Assembly: GCA_021849295.1 (NCBI GenBank)
Contig: JAJZTA010000001.1
Coordinates: forward strand, 1 to 64,000
Origin: Pseudomonadota bacterium
Lineage (GTDB): Bacteria; Pseudomonadota; Alphaproteobacteria; Micavibrionales; UBA2020
Length of the DNA stretch: 64,000 nt
Direction of reading: 5' to 3'
Below are positions 1 through 9,681 of the stretch, one piece after another; position 1 is the stretch's first letter; each line of letters begins with the position of its first letter. Position numbers and translations under genes: made by a program. The notes under the pieces were generated by a model. It was given only the letters and a program-made list of their open reading frames with translations, was not told the DNA's origin and searched no databases.

Positions 1-2
1 CG

Positions 3-530
3 GATCGCGAGCCGGTCGCCAACACTTTCGCCAAGGGGAGCTATAACGCCGACCAGTTCACCGCAAAGGGAATGTACGGTTACAACTACCGCTATCGCGG
101 CATGTTGCTGACGCCGGATATATCGTTGATGTGGGCGCATTACAGCGCGGCCGGCTATAAGGAGAGCGGGGCGGGCGCGGCTGACCTGACCGTCGGCAGC
201 AGTGCGGTGGATCTGGTTCAGGGCGGGATCGGCCTCAAGACGGGATGGAAGTTCAGCCGGAGCAACGGGGATGTGCTGAAGCCGGAAGTTCACGTCAAAT
301 ATTTCTACGACTTCTCCGGACAGGCCCTAAGCATGACGGCGCAACTGGAAACAGGCGGCGCAAGCTGGACGGCGACGGGGCCGGAGCCGGCGCGCAGCAC
401 CTACGATATCGGCGGCAGTGTGCACATGTTCCGGTCGAACAACTGGAATTTTTCAGCGGGTTACGACTTCCGTTGTAAATCGAACTATACCGAAAACGCC
501 GTCGTCCTCCGCGCCGAATACGCATTCTAG
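3..530 (+). CDS. autotransporter-like beta-barrel C-terminal fragment (5' truncated by window)
   Basis: Open frame from the window edge; amphipathic beta-strand pattern ending ...VVLRAEYAF with terminal aromatic, typical of outer-membrane barrels. Confidence 0.55.
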   Translation, partial: DREPVANTFAKGSYNADQFTAKGMYGYNYRYRGMLLTPDISLMWAHYSAAGYKESGAGAADLTVGSSAVDLVQGGIGLKTGWKFSRSNGDVLKPEVHVKYFYDFSGQALSMTAQLETGGASWTATGPEPARSTYDIGGSVHMFRSNNWNFSAGYDFRCKSNYTENAVVLRAEYAF

Positions 531-1140
531 GCTCAGGACTCATTAATTGAGATAAAAGATGACAGTGACCGCGATGCATATGGCGAAGAAGAAGGTGTGG
601 GCGCAACGGTCATAACGCATGGCGATACGCCGCCAGTCCTTGATGCACCCGAACATATTCTCGATTTTATGCCGCTTTTTATAAAGCTCCTTATCGTAAG
701 CGCATGGGGTTTTACGGCGTCTTCCGGGAGGGATGCAGGGCACGATCCCCTTTTCGATTAACGCCGCTCTGAACCAGTCTGCATCATACCCATGATCTGC
801 AAGCATCTCCTGAGCTTTGGGCAGCCTGTGCAGAAGATGTCTTGCACCTTTGTAATCGCTGGTTTGTCCGGCTGTCAGCAGCGGGGAACAGCCCCTTTTT
901 GAGCAGGCTGGCTGCGGTTCTGTGCGCCTCGTCTATCATGGGACGTTCCGGTGTGCCCCGTTCTCCGGCCAGTGCCCTGAAGATGCGATTGAACACGCCC
1001 AGCCTGCTGCTCCAGCGGATAAAACGGTTATACAGCGTCTTATGCGGGCCGTGAGCCTTCGGCGCATCCTTCCATCGCAGTCCATTCCTGATCACATCGC
1101 TTTTCCTTAGGGAATCCTAAAAATTAATAGGTCCTGAGCC
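530..1140 (-). mobile_element. IS5-family insertion sequence, internally deleted/decayed
   Basis: Imperfect terminal inverted repeats TAGGCTCAGGACTCATTAAT (528..) and ATTAATAGGTCCTGAGCCTA (..1142), flanking TA as possible target duplication; DDE transposase fragments inside. Confidence 0.8.
543..1095 (-). pseudogene. IS5-family transposase, frameshifted and N-terminally truncated
   Basis: Two overlapping ORFs (784..1095 IRNGLRWKDAP...YNRFIRW; 543..806 ADHGYDADWFR...YKKRHKIENMFGCIKDWRRIAMRYD) match N- and C-terminal halves of IS5-type transposases. Confidence 0.85.
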
Positions 1141-1368
1141 TAAAAACCCACCTAGATATAAACCAAGAAAAAATCTGACAGGCTGTTTATCTTTATAGAT
1201 CGTAGTAGCGATTGCAGAAAAAACCCCATACTCCAGCTTTCCTGTCTTTATAGATTTTATGTGTAGCGGGAGCCAGTAGCTAACGTATGCACCAGAAATG
1301 AGGAAGAAGACAAATGCTGGTATCGTGTCGGGGTTCCTATGCCCTGCATAGGATATACTCCAAAGCAA
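1117..1368 (-). CDS. hypothetical membrane protein fragment; stop codon lies in the IS inverted repeat
   Basis: 83-aa ORF with hydrophobic segments; last codons overlap the IS end. Confidence 0.3.
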   Translation of the reverse strand: MLWSISYAGHRNPDTIPAFVFFLISGAYVSYWLPLHIKSIKTGKLEYGVFSAIATTIYKDKQPVRFFLGLYLGGFLGSGPINF

Positions 1369-1440
1369 TCACCGCAAGAGTGGCCACATGATGGCAGGAA
1401 TAATTTTTTCCGGTGTTTTGATGTTCATGTTTTCTAACCG

Positions 1441-1812
1441 TTAATCCGCCTCAACCATCCGCCCAAGCCTCTTTCCGCCCAGCAAATGCAAATGCAGATG
1501 CGGGACTTCCTGACCGCCGTTCAAACCACAATTGGAAATCACTCGGTAGCCGGTTTTGTCGAGGCCCTTGTCGCGGGCGATTTTCCCGAGCGCGCGGAAG
1601 AGGGCGGCGATTTCTTCAGGGCCGGCGTTGGCGGTGAAATCGTCCATGCTCACGTATGCGCCCTTCGGCACCACCAGAATATGCACCGGCGCTTTGGGGT
1701 AGAGGTCGGCAAATGCCAGAACATGGTCGTCCTCGTACAGCTTGTCGCAAGGGATTTCGCCGCGCAGGATTTTCGCGAATATGTTGTTCGGATCGTAAGT
1801 CATGTTCGTCAT
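1441..1812 (-). CDS. HIT (histidine triad) family protein
   Basis: NNIFAKILRGEIPCDKLYEDDHVLAFADLYPKAPVHILVVPK and HLHLHLLGG motif. Confidence 0.93.
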   Translation of the reverse strand: MTNMTYDPNNIFAKILRGEIPCDKLYEDDHVLAFADLYPKAPVHILVVPKGAYVSMDDFTANAGPEEIAALFRALGKIARDKGLDKTGYRVISNCGLNGGQEVPHLHLHLLGGKRLGRMVEAD

Positions 1813-2165
1813 CTCCTCTCTGATTCTGTGGATAGCTTAACCGTTTTTTTATTTTTGGATGCTACACTGGGATGTTCTGTCAGTTATGCAATTTTTGACG
1901 CGGCGGGGGAAGTTTTTTTCTCCGCGCTTAACCCGAGGAATTGTCTCGGTTTGGGGGTTCGTCAAGATGATTCCTCCGCCAAAACGAAAATATTTTGCTA
2001 GGTGGCTCCGTGGACAGGAACCCAACATGTGGTATGCTCGGAACTGTCGGACAACAAGGTCTAGTATCTCTTGACTCCGGCCGCCAAGGCGGTTCCACGC
2101 CGCCTGAAAAACTATCACGAAGCGTTTAAAAAAGAACAAGAAATCGTATTAGGGGAGTCCAGGGA

Positions 2166-3968
2166 ATGTTTGACGTCGCACAATTAGCTAAGGGCGCGAA
2201 GGTCCAGATCGACCGCGACCGCGATTCTAATTTGACAGAATTCGGCAAAGAGACCCTCAAGGACCGCTATCTGCTGCCCGAGGAATCGTTTCAGGATCTG
2301 TTCGCGCGCGTGGCGATGTTCTACGGCGACGATTCCGCCCACGCCCAGCGCCTTTACGATTATATGTCGAAGCTGTGGTTCATGCCGGCGACGCCGGTTT
2401 TGAGCAATGGCGGCACCGACCGCGGCCTGCCGATCTCCTGCTTCCTTAACGAGTGCGACGACTCTTTGAACGGCATCGTCGACCTGTGGAACGAGAACGT
2501 CTGGCTGGCTTCGCGCGGCGGCGGCATCGGCTCTTACTGGGGCAACCTGCGTTCGATCGGCGAGAAGGTCGGCAGGAACGGCAAGACCTCGGGCATCATT
2601 CCGTTCATCCGCGTGCAGGACAGCCTGACGCTGGCGATCAGCCAGGGTTCTCTGCGCCGCGGCTCGGCGGCGGTTTATCTGCCGGTCAGCCATCCCGAGA
2701 TCGAGGAATTCATCGAGCTGCGCCGACCGACCGGCGGCGACCCGAACCGCAAGGCTTTGAACCTGCATCACGGCATTTTGATTCCCGACGCGTTCATGCG
2801 CGCCGTGGAGAAAGACGAGGAATGGGCTCTGACCAGTCCGAAAGACGGCAGTGTGATCGAACGCGTCTCCGCCCGCAGCCTATGGATACGCATCCTGACC
2901 GCCCGCATCGAGACCGGCGAGCCCTACCTCGTTTTCATCGACCATGTCAACCGCGTTATCCCCGAGCATCACAAGCTCGCGGGTCTGAACGTGAAGATGT
3001 CCAATCTGTGCAGTGAAATCACCCTGCCTACGGGCAAGGACCACCACGGGCAGGAGCGTTCCGCCGTCTGCTGCCTCTCGTCGCTCAATCTCGAGAAGTT
3101 CGATGAGTGGGAAGACCAGCAGAATTTCGTCGAAGACATCATGCGCTTCCTCGACAATGTTCTGGAGGATTTCATCCGCCGCGCGCCAGACACCATGATG
3201 CGTGCCAAATACGCCGCGATGCGCGAGCGTTCTGTCGGCCTCGGCGTGATGGGCTTCCACTCATTCCTGCAAAGCCGCCGCATCCCGATGGAAAGCGTGA
3301 TGGCGAAGGTCTGGAACAAGCGCATGTTCAAGCACATCAAGGCCAAGGCCGATCTCGCCTCCGTCAAACTGGCGCACGAGAGAGGGCCGTGCCCTGATGC
3401 CAAGGAGTACGGCATCATGGAGCGTTTCTCCAACAAGATAGCCATCGCGCCGACCGCCTCCATCTCGATCATCACCGGCGGCGCCTCGCCGGGCATCGAG
3501 CCCAATTCCGCCAACGCCTACACCCACAAGACGCTGTGCGGCTCGCATGCGGTGCGCAACCCGCATCTCGCCAAGCTGCTCGAAGAAAAGGGCAAGAACA
3601 ACGAAGAGGTCTGGACGAGCATCACCATCAACGAAGGTTCGGTCCAGCATCTCGACTTCCTGACGCAGGACGAGAAGGACGTGTTCAAGACCGCGTTCGA
3701 ACTCGACCAGCGCTGGCTGATCGAGCACGCCGCCGACCGTGCGCCGTATATTTGTCAGGCGCAGTCGCTCAATATCTTTATTCTCGCCGACATTCACAAG
3801 CGTGATCTGCACCAGATTCACTGGATGGCGTGGAAGCGCGGCGTCAAATCGCTTTACTACTGCCGTTCCAAATCCATCCAGCGCGCCGAAAGCGCAACGG
3901 GTAACGGCAAGCTTAAAAAGACGGAGAGCAACGCCGTCAAGTATGACGAATGTCTCGCCTGTCAATAA
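2166..3968 (+). CDS. nrdA: ribonucleoside-diphosphate reductase alpha subunit
   Basis: ATPVLSNGGT, SCFLNECDDSLNGI, SNLCSEITLP, and C-terminal ECLACQ cysteine pair. Confidence 0.95.
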   Translation: MFDVAQLAKGAKVQIDRDRDSNLTEFGKETLKDRYLLPEESFQDLFARVAMFYGDDSAHAQRLYDYMSKLWFMPATPVLSNGGTDRGLPISCFLNECDDSLNGIVDLWNENVWLASRGGGIGSYWGNLRSIGEKVGRNGKTSGIIPFIRVQDSLTLAISQGSLRRGSAAVYLPVSHPEIEEFIELRRPTGGDPNRKALNLHHGILIPDAFMRAVEKDEEWALTSPKDGSVIERVSARSLWIRILTARIETGEPYLVFIDHVNRVIPEHHKLAGLNVKMSNLCSEITLPTGKDHHGQERSAVCCLSSLNLEKFDEWEDQQNFVEDIMRFLDNVLEDFIRRAPDTMMRAKYAAMRERSVGLGVMGFHSFLQSRRIPMESVMAKVWNKRMFKHIKAKADLASVKLAHERGPCPDAKEYGIMERFSNKIAIAPTASISIITGGASPGIEPNSANAYTHKTLCGSHAVRNPHLAKLLEEKGKNNEEVWTSITINEGSVQHLDFLTQDEKDVFKTAFELDQRWLIEHAADRAPYICQAQSLNIFILADIHKRDLHQIHWMAWKRGVKSLYYCRSKSIQRAESATGNGKLKKTESNAVKYDECLACQ

Positions 3969-4020
3969 TACTACCCTGTCGATAAAAACAAGAAACTTTG
4001 ATCATCAAGAGGACCCCCCC

Positions 4021-4203
4021 ATGCAAACGCAACTTTCCACCGCCGAACTGCAAACACTCGCCGCTCTTTCCGCCCGCGACCGTGCAGCGGACATTCCGCG
4101 CCTGCACCTTGAAAAGCTCTCGCGCCTTGATCTGATCGAACCCTGCGCCTCCGGTATTTGTCTGACCGGCGTCGGCAAAGAAATTCTGGTGAAAAGGAAG
4201 TAA
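4021..4203 (+). CDS. small hypothetical protein (60 aa) between nrdA and nrdB
   Basis: ATG at 4021 after G/A-rich leader; MQTQLSTAELQTLAALSARDRAADIPRLHLEKLSRLDLIEPCASGICLTGVGKEILVKRK; ends 7 nt before nrdB. Confidence 0.55.
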   Translation: MQTQLSTAELQTLAALSARDRAADIPRLHLEKLSRLDLIEPCASGICLTGVGKEILVKRK

Positions 4204-4210
4204 AACAGTA

Positions 4211-5197
4211 ATGTCCCGCCTGCTTGAAGAGAACAACCACGTTTACAAACCGTTTCACTATCCGTGGGCGTACGAGGCATGGCTGACGCAACAGCGCATC
4301 CACTGGCTGCCAGAAGAAGTGCCGCTGGCCGAGGATATCCGTGACTGGAAGAAAAAGCTCAGTCCCGCCGAGAAGAACCTGCTCACGCAGATCTTCCGCT
4401 TTTTCACGCAGGCCGACGTCGAGGTCAATAATTGCTACATGAAGCAATACTCCCGCGTTTTCAAGCCGACGGAAGTGCAGATGATGCTCGCGGCGTTTTC
4501 GAACATGGAGACCATCCACATCGCCGCATACTCGCACCTGCTCGATACCATCGGCATGCCGGAAACGGAATATTCCGCCTTCCTCAAATATAAAGAGATG
4601 AAGGACAAATACGACTACATGCAGAAGTTCAACATGGACTCAAAACGCGACATCGCGCTGACCATGGCGGTCTTCGGCGGCTTCACCGAAGGGTTGCAGC
4701 TTTTCGCGTCCTTCGCGATGCTGATGAACTTCCAGCGCTTCAACAAGATGAAAGGCATGGGGCAGATCGTCACATGGTCGGTGAGGGACGAAACCCTGCA
4801 CACGCTCTCCATCATTCGCCTGTTCAAGACCTTCATCGAGGAAAATCCGGACATCTGGACGGAAGACCTGAAAAGCGACATCTCGCAAGCCTGCAAAACC
4901 ATCGTCAGCCACGAAGACGCCTTCATCGACCTCGCGTTCGAGTTGGGCGGCATCGACGGCCTGGCCGCGCAGGAAGTGAAGGATTATATCCGCTACATTG
5001 GTGACCGGCGCCTCGGCCAGCTCGGGCTCGAGCCGGTCTTCGGCATCGCCAAGAACCCGCTGCCGTGGATGGACGCTATACTCAACGGGGCGGAGCACAC
5101 CAACTTCTTCGAAAACCGTGCCACCGAGTATTCCAAGGCCTCCACGCAGGGGACATGGGAAGAAGCCTTCGAAAACGATGTTTTTCACGCCGCTTGA
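4211..5197 (+). CDS. nrdB: ribonucleoside-diphosphate reductase beta subunit
   Basis: Ferritin-like NrdB motifs (YPWAYEAW, FSNMETIHIAAYSHLLDT, RDETLH). Confidence 0.95.
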   Translation: MSRLLEENNHVYKPFHYPWAYEAWLTQQRIHWLPEEVPLAEDIRDWKKKLSPAEKNLLTQIFRFFTQADVEVNNCYMKQYSRVFKPTEVQMMLAAFSNMETIHIAAYSHLLDTIGMPETEYSAFLKYKEMKDKYDYMQKFNMDSKRDIALTMAVFGGFTEGLQLFASFAMLMNFQRFNKMKGMGQIVTWSVRDETLHTLSIIRLFKTFIEENPDIWTEDLKSDISQACKTIVSHEDAFIDLAFELGGIDGLAAQEVKDYIRYIGDRRLGQLGLEPVFGIAKNPLPWMDAILNGAEHTNFFENRATEYSKASTQGTWEEAFENDVFHAA

Positions 5198-5293
5198 CAT
5201 CTGTAACCCACTGTTTTATTTAAAAAAACGACCTTATTAGTATTTTCGTAAATAATATAGGGTATAGTGTAGAGCATGGGAGGTATCGAAAAG

Positions 5294-5470
5294 ATGTCCA
5301 ATGAAGTCTTACAAAGGAAGGCCGTCAGCGCCCTTGGTCCGGATGAAGCCGGGCAGGTTCTCACGGCATATTTGAACACCGGCCCTGCGATCGCGCAATC
5401 GCACACGGCTCCCGCCGCAGCGGCGCAACAGCAAGCCCCCGCCACGGGCGGCGTAAAGAATCCGAGCTAG
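5294..5470 (+). CDS. small hypothetical protein
   Basis: ORF MSNEVLQRKAVSALGPDEAGQVLTAYLNTG... Confidence 0.4.
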   Translation: MSNEVLQRKAVSALGPDEAGQVLTAYLNTGPAIAQSHTAPAAAAQQQAPATGGVKNPS

Positions 5471-5474
5471 CGGC

Positions 5475-5771
5475 ATGGCTGATCCCGCAGTTGTCGCAGA
5501 CTATGAAGTTTTCAAGAACGAGAAGAACGCGCTCGCGTTTTTCTTCTACGAAAACCCCATCCTCGCCAAAAACGATGCGGCAGGACCGTTTTCATTTGCC
5601 ATCCATGACAATGCCATTCGCGCCGGAACGGAATCGTTCTACGTCATCTTCGAGGACGTGAATCAGGATATCATCAATACGGCGCGCACACGCGGCGTTA
5701 TCATGATGATGGAGTTTCAAGGCCAGACGCCGGTGCGTTGCACGCCGTGTTACATCACGGATACGTTCTGA
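5475..5771 (+). CDS. hypothetical protein (98 aa)
   Basis: Compact ORF 4 nt after the preceding ORF. Confidence 0.5.
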   Translation: MADPAVVADYEVFKNEKNALAFFFYENPILAKNDAAGPFSFAIHDNAIRAGTESFYVIFEDVNQDIINTARTRGVIMMMEFQGQTPVRCTPCYITDTF

Positions 5772-5966
5772 TATTAACGCTTTCTTTACTTTTTTAATGA
5801 CACGAATCTCCTTTTATAGTAAGGTGTAATCAGGGTTAGATTACTAAAGGGGGTAATCATTTGGATCTGATAAGACTTCATGTCTTTCCACCCATTCGTG
5901 GCATGCAAGCTCTGGCACGCCACATCATAGCAAGCCCCGCCACTCGCGTCGTTAAAAGTTACAAGG

Positions 5967-5988
5967 CCTCCCCGTGGGAGGTTTTTTT
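5967..5988 (+). terminator. Rho-independent terminator-like hairpin
   Basis: CCTCCC-CGT-GGGAGG followed by TTTTTTT. Confidence 0.6.
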
Positions 5989-6078
5989 GTGCCCCGAACA
6001 TGCACCGCGCGTTTCGATTCACTATAACCACCGTCGTCGACCACACCGCACACCTCCACAGAAAGGGAGAAAACATTA

Positions 6079-6846
6079 ATGGGGAAAAAGTCCAAAATTG
6101 CAGGCTATCGTTCCAACCGCGCACCGGATGTGAATACCGTACACGCGCTGTTCGGAGATCAGCGTGACCAGCGGGACTGGGATCCGCTGGCCGGAAGCAT
6201 GGACAGACGCGACCAAAGCTACGTGAAAAACGTCCGCCCGCGCAGCGAAGGGCAGAAAACGCTGATGGAAGCGATGCAGCGCAACAATCTCGTGATGGCC
6301 ATAGGGCCCGCGGGCTCGGGAAAAACCTATCTCGCGATTTGCGCTGCCGTCGAAGCCTTCGAAAAAGGCAAGGTCGACCGCATCATCCTCTCACGTCCCG
6401 CCGTCGAAGCGGGCGAGAAGATCGGGTTTCTGCCGGGCGACCTGCAGGACAAAATGTCGCCTTACTTAAGGCCGCTTTATGACTCGCTGAATGACAGGCT
6501 GGGGCTAAAAAGGCTGAAGAACCTCGTCGATACCGGCGAAATCGAGATCGCGCCGATCGGTTACATGCGTGGGCGCACGCTGAACAATGCCTTCGTCGTC
6601 ATCGACGAAGCGCAGAACTGCACCTACGGGCAGATCAAGATGATCGTCAGCCGCCTCGGCTGGAACTCGACGATGGTCATCACCGGAGATCCGGACCAGA
6701 GCGACTTGCTGGAAGGCATCTCCGGCCTACGGGACATGGCAGACAGGCTGGAAGGTCTTGCGTCGTCAGGCGTCGCGGTCTGCAAACTTAAAGACAAAGA
6801 CATCGTCCGCCATCCGCTGGTGGCGAAGATGCTCGAAGTCATCTGA
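6079..6846 (+). CDS. phoH: PhoH family ATPase
   Basis: Walker A GPAGSGKTYLA, VVIDEAQNCTYGQIKMIVSRLG, ITGDPDQSDL. Confidence 0.93.
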   Translation: MGKKSKIAGYRSNRAPDVNTVHALFGDQRDQRDWDPLAGSMDRRDQSYVKNVRPRSEGQKTLMEAMQRNNLVMAIGPAGSGKTYLAICAAVEAFEKGKVDRIILSRPAVEAGEKIGFLPGDLQDKMSPYLRPLYDSLNDRLGLKRLKNLVDTGEIEIAPIGYMRGRTLNNAFVVIDEAQNCTYGQIKMIVSRLGWNSTMVITGDPDQSDLLEGISGLRDMADRLEGLASSGVAVCKLKDKDIVRHPLVAKMLEVI

Positions 6847-6867
6847 TAGAAGGGTTTACACACTGGG

Positions 6868-6900
6868 AAGCCCGGTCTGCGAAAGCAGGTCGGGCTTTTC
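6868..6900. terminator. bidirectional hairpin terminator
   Basis: AGCCCGGTCTGC-GAAA-GCAGGTCGGGCT then TTTTC; between convergent phoH and 6903 genes. Confidence 0.8.
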
Positions 6901-6902
6901 CC

Positions 6903-7220
6903 TTAGTAGTAGTCTTCTTCCTCTTCTTTAGGTGTAACGACTTTTGCGACCAGCAGGGGCACGGAGAGAATGCCCGCAATGATCAGCAGGACGACCTGCG
7001 CGGGCGATTTTATAAACAGCTCCCATGTCTCCGGGGAAACGACCGTTTCCGCATAGCTTGACGCGTTTACGAAGTTTGTTTTGCTGATCTCTGTCCACAA
7101 CTGCTCTACGGTAATAACCTTGAATTCCTTGTAAACCGCCCAGTGATACATGACATCGAACGCGAAAAGCCCGATGCTGACGAGAAGTATGAGGGTAAAA
7201 ATGGCGTGAAGCTTGCGCAT
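6903..7220 (-). CDS. hypothetical membrane protein, linked to DotL-like cluster
   Basis: 105 aa with N-terminal and C-terminal hydrophobic helices. Confidence 0.6.
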   Translation of the reverse strand: MRKLHAIFTLILLVSIGLFAFDVMYHWAVYKEFKVITVEQLWTEISKTNFVNASSYAETVVSPETWELFIKSPAQVVLLIIAGILSVPLLVAKVVTPKEEEEDYY

Positions 7221-7233
7221 GATCTTTATTCCC

Positions 7234-9657
7234 TTACTTATCGTCTCCGCCGCCGATGATGTCCGCCCAGCTTAAGGCGGACGCTCCGGCATCGGGCGAT
7301 GTTTCAGGTTGTGCGTCGGGTTGTGCCGGCGCAGGCGGCTTTGCGGCAGGCGCCGCAGCAGGGGCAAGCCCCATAGCGCTCTCCCATGAAACTTCCTGAG
7401 CCTGCTCCTGCGGCTGCTGCGCGGCTGCGGGGGGCGCGGCATGCTGTGCCGGAGCGGCAGCTGCGGCCGGTGCTTCTTCTTCGCCGCCGATAATGGCCGC
7501 CCAGCTTAATGGGCCGCCCGTAGGGCCGGCAAATGTTTCCGGGGACGGCGCCGTTTCTGTCACAGGCGGCGGCGTGCGCTGCCCCGCAGGCGCGGCAGCA
7601 GCGGGTGCGGGGGCGACGGCGTCTTGTTGCGGTGCCGCGTCGCCGCCCGATTTCACGTCATCCGGATTGAGCGTGCCGTGTTTTTCGGCGACGGCGGCGA
7701 TCGCCAGAATGCCGCATTCCACCAGCGGCACATCGGCCTCGCGGCCGTTCTTGAACCCTTCCGCCAGAGCGTCAATATCGGCATTCGGCACCGTTTCCGG
7801 CTCGTGGGGCTTCCATTGGGGATCACGGAACCGGCTGAGCACGGAATTGACGTTGTGCAGGCTTTCCAGCGCGTCTTCCGACGGCGGCGGTACGGGCAGG
7901 AAGCGCTGGACGCGCATGGCCTTCGCGTGGCCGACGTCAGAGTTATAGAGGAGAATCTCGTTCAGGGTTTTGCCGAAAGAGCAGACGGCACGGCCTTCGG
8001 TAAAGCCTTTCAGTCCGTCGTAAGACGCGCGGGAGCGCGACTGGATGCTGGCGTTCTGGGAGTCCACGTAGCTCGTGCTACCGCCCGCCTGCTGTCCTCG
8101 CGAGAAGCCGGAGACTTCCGTCACTAGCGCGCTGCCGACGGTTTTTTCGAAGAAGTCCTTGGTTTGCGTCGGGTCTTCCAGCTTGCCGAAGAGCTTGATG
8201 TTACAGTTGGCGGTGATGGAACGCGCTTCCTCGCGCACGCGTTTTTCCAGAGCGGGCAAATCCTGCGCCGAGAAAATCAGCGAGAAGCCGAGAGAGCGCG
8301 CCTGTGCGGCCATGACGGCCATGCCCTGCGCGGTATAGTAGCCCACTTCGTCAAAGATCGCCATGAAGGGTGTGGAGGAGGTGGTCGGCTTGTTCTCGAT
8401 GGCGGTTGCTGTATCGCCTTCGATGGTCGAGCCGAGCGTCGCGCCCATCATGCCTTTGAGCGTCGAGGAAATGATTTTCCCGAGGTTGGCGGTTTCGTCG
8501 CTGGATTTTTCCAGCGCGGGGATAAGCACGACGAGAATGCGACGGTTCAGCACGACGTCCATCATGTCGATGTCGGCGGCTTGCGTGTCGAAGATGAAGC
8601 CGTAGTCGTCGCCGAGGGACGACATCGAGCGGGTGAACTGCATGGAAAGATAACCGTGCTGCTGGCGCGGCACGGAGGTATCGACCGGCGCGGCGTCTGG
8701 CGGTTGCGGCTTTTCGTCGCCGTTGTCGTCGAAGACGTCGTCGACGTAGCCCGGCAGTTCGTTGAGATAGGCGATAACCGAGGTGCGCAGGACTTCCGGC
8801 ACGGAGCTGTCGCGCGCCAGCTTGATGACGGCCTTGAAGGTGAGGTACGTACGCACCGTGGCGATGCTCATGGGGATGTTCTGGTTGTCGCGCTTCCACA
8901 CGAGGCAGGGCATGATGGCGGAGACGAGCGAAACGGCGCGCTCTTTCCACATCGCGTTGTCGCCGCCGGCATCGGGCATCAGGCTGACGAGCATGTTGGT
9001 GAGATAGGACGCCGAGCCGGAGGAAAACGGGTTCAGCGTATTGGACGGCACCCGCCCGCCGACGTTGCCTGTCATGTAGTTCATGACCAGCAGGTCGTCG
9101 TCGCGTCCGAAGCGGCGCGACATGGCGGAGAGGGCGCTCCACAGGTCGGTATCGGCCTTGCCGTCGATATAGATGTAGCCGGACGCCCAGCACAGGGCGT
9201 TGCAGGAGAACGACTTCAGGCCGAAGGTCTTGCCCGAACCGGTCGTGCCGAGATAGAGGCAGTGCGTCCGCGCGTCGTTGTTGGTGAACCAGATCTCCTC
9301 GTGGCTTGAGGTGTCGTTGCCAAGATAGAGAATGCCGTCGGCCATTCCTTTCTTGCCGTTAGGTTTGATGTAATTCGGGTCCAGGATCCGCGCGGACTTC
9401 GGCAGTTTGAAGGGCAAGACGACGGGGCGCTTCTTCAGCCACCAGCAGTAAAGCACCATGACGAAGAAGATGAGGTCGGAATAGAGCCGGGGCTGCAGGA
9501 GCGAGGACCCTTTGGCATACATCAGGGCGATGGCCATGGTGAATACCATCGCCGCCATCCCCGGATCCTGCGCGGCCTCGACCATGCGGACCCGCAACGG
9601 CCGCGAATCCCGCAGCAGGGCTTCATGTTTGTATTGATATTTGGCTTTTAACGTCAC
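7234..9657 (-). CDS. type IVB secretion/conjugation coupling ATPase, DotL/IcmO (TrbC)-like
   Basis: Walker A LGTTGSGKTFGLKS; IFDEVGYYTAQGMAVMAAQARSLGFSLIFSAQDLPALEK; N-terminal TM; long Ala/Pro-rich C-tail. Confidence 0.85.
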   Translation of the reverse strand: MTLKAKYQYKHEALLRDSRPLRVRMVEAAQDPGMAAMVFTMAIALMYAKGSSLLQPRLYSDLIFFVMVLYCWWLKKRPVVLPFKLPKSARILDPNYIKPNGKKGMADGILYLGNDTSSHEEIWFTNNDARTHCLYLGTTGSGKTFGLKSFSCNALCWASGYIYIDGKADTDLWSALSAMSRRFGRDDDLLVMNYMTGNVGGRVPSNTLNPFSSGSASYLTNMLVSLMPDAGGDNAMWKERAVSLVSAIMPCLVWKRDNQNIPMSIATVRTYLTFKAVIKLARDSSVPEVLRTSVIAYLNELPGYVDDVFDDNGDEKPQPPDAAPVDTSVPRQQHGYLSMQFTRSMSSLGDDYGFIFDTQAADIDMMDVVLNRRILVVLIPALEKSSDETANLGKIISSTLKGMMGATLGSTIEGDTATAIENKPTTSSTPFMAIFDEVGYYTAQGMAVMAAQARSLGFSLIFSAQDLPALEKRVREEARSITANCNIKLFGKLEDPTQTKDFFEKTVGSALVTEVSGFSRGQQAGGSTSYVDSQNASIQSRSRASYDGLKGFTEGRAVCSFGKTLNEILLYNSDVGHAKAMRVQRFLPVPPPSEDALESLHNVNSVLSRFRDPQWKPHEPETVPNADIDALAEGFKNGREADVPLVECGILAIAAVAEKHGTLNPDDVKSGGDAAPQQDAVAPAPAAAAPAGQRTPPPVTETAPSPETFAGPTGGPLSWAAIIGGEEEAPAAAAAPAQHAAPPAAAQQPQEQAQEVSWESAMGLAPAAAPAAKPPAPAQPDAQPETSPDAGASALSWADIIGGGDDK

Positions 9658-9681
9658 TTAAATGCCGTCTCCGTTTTTCTC

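Noticed and set aside
1849-2139. Minus-strand 96-aa ORF upstream of nrdA
   Set aside because: No recognisable motif; lies in the AT-richer leader region between HIT and nrdA genes, likely non-coding.
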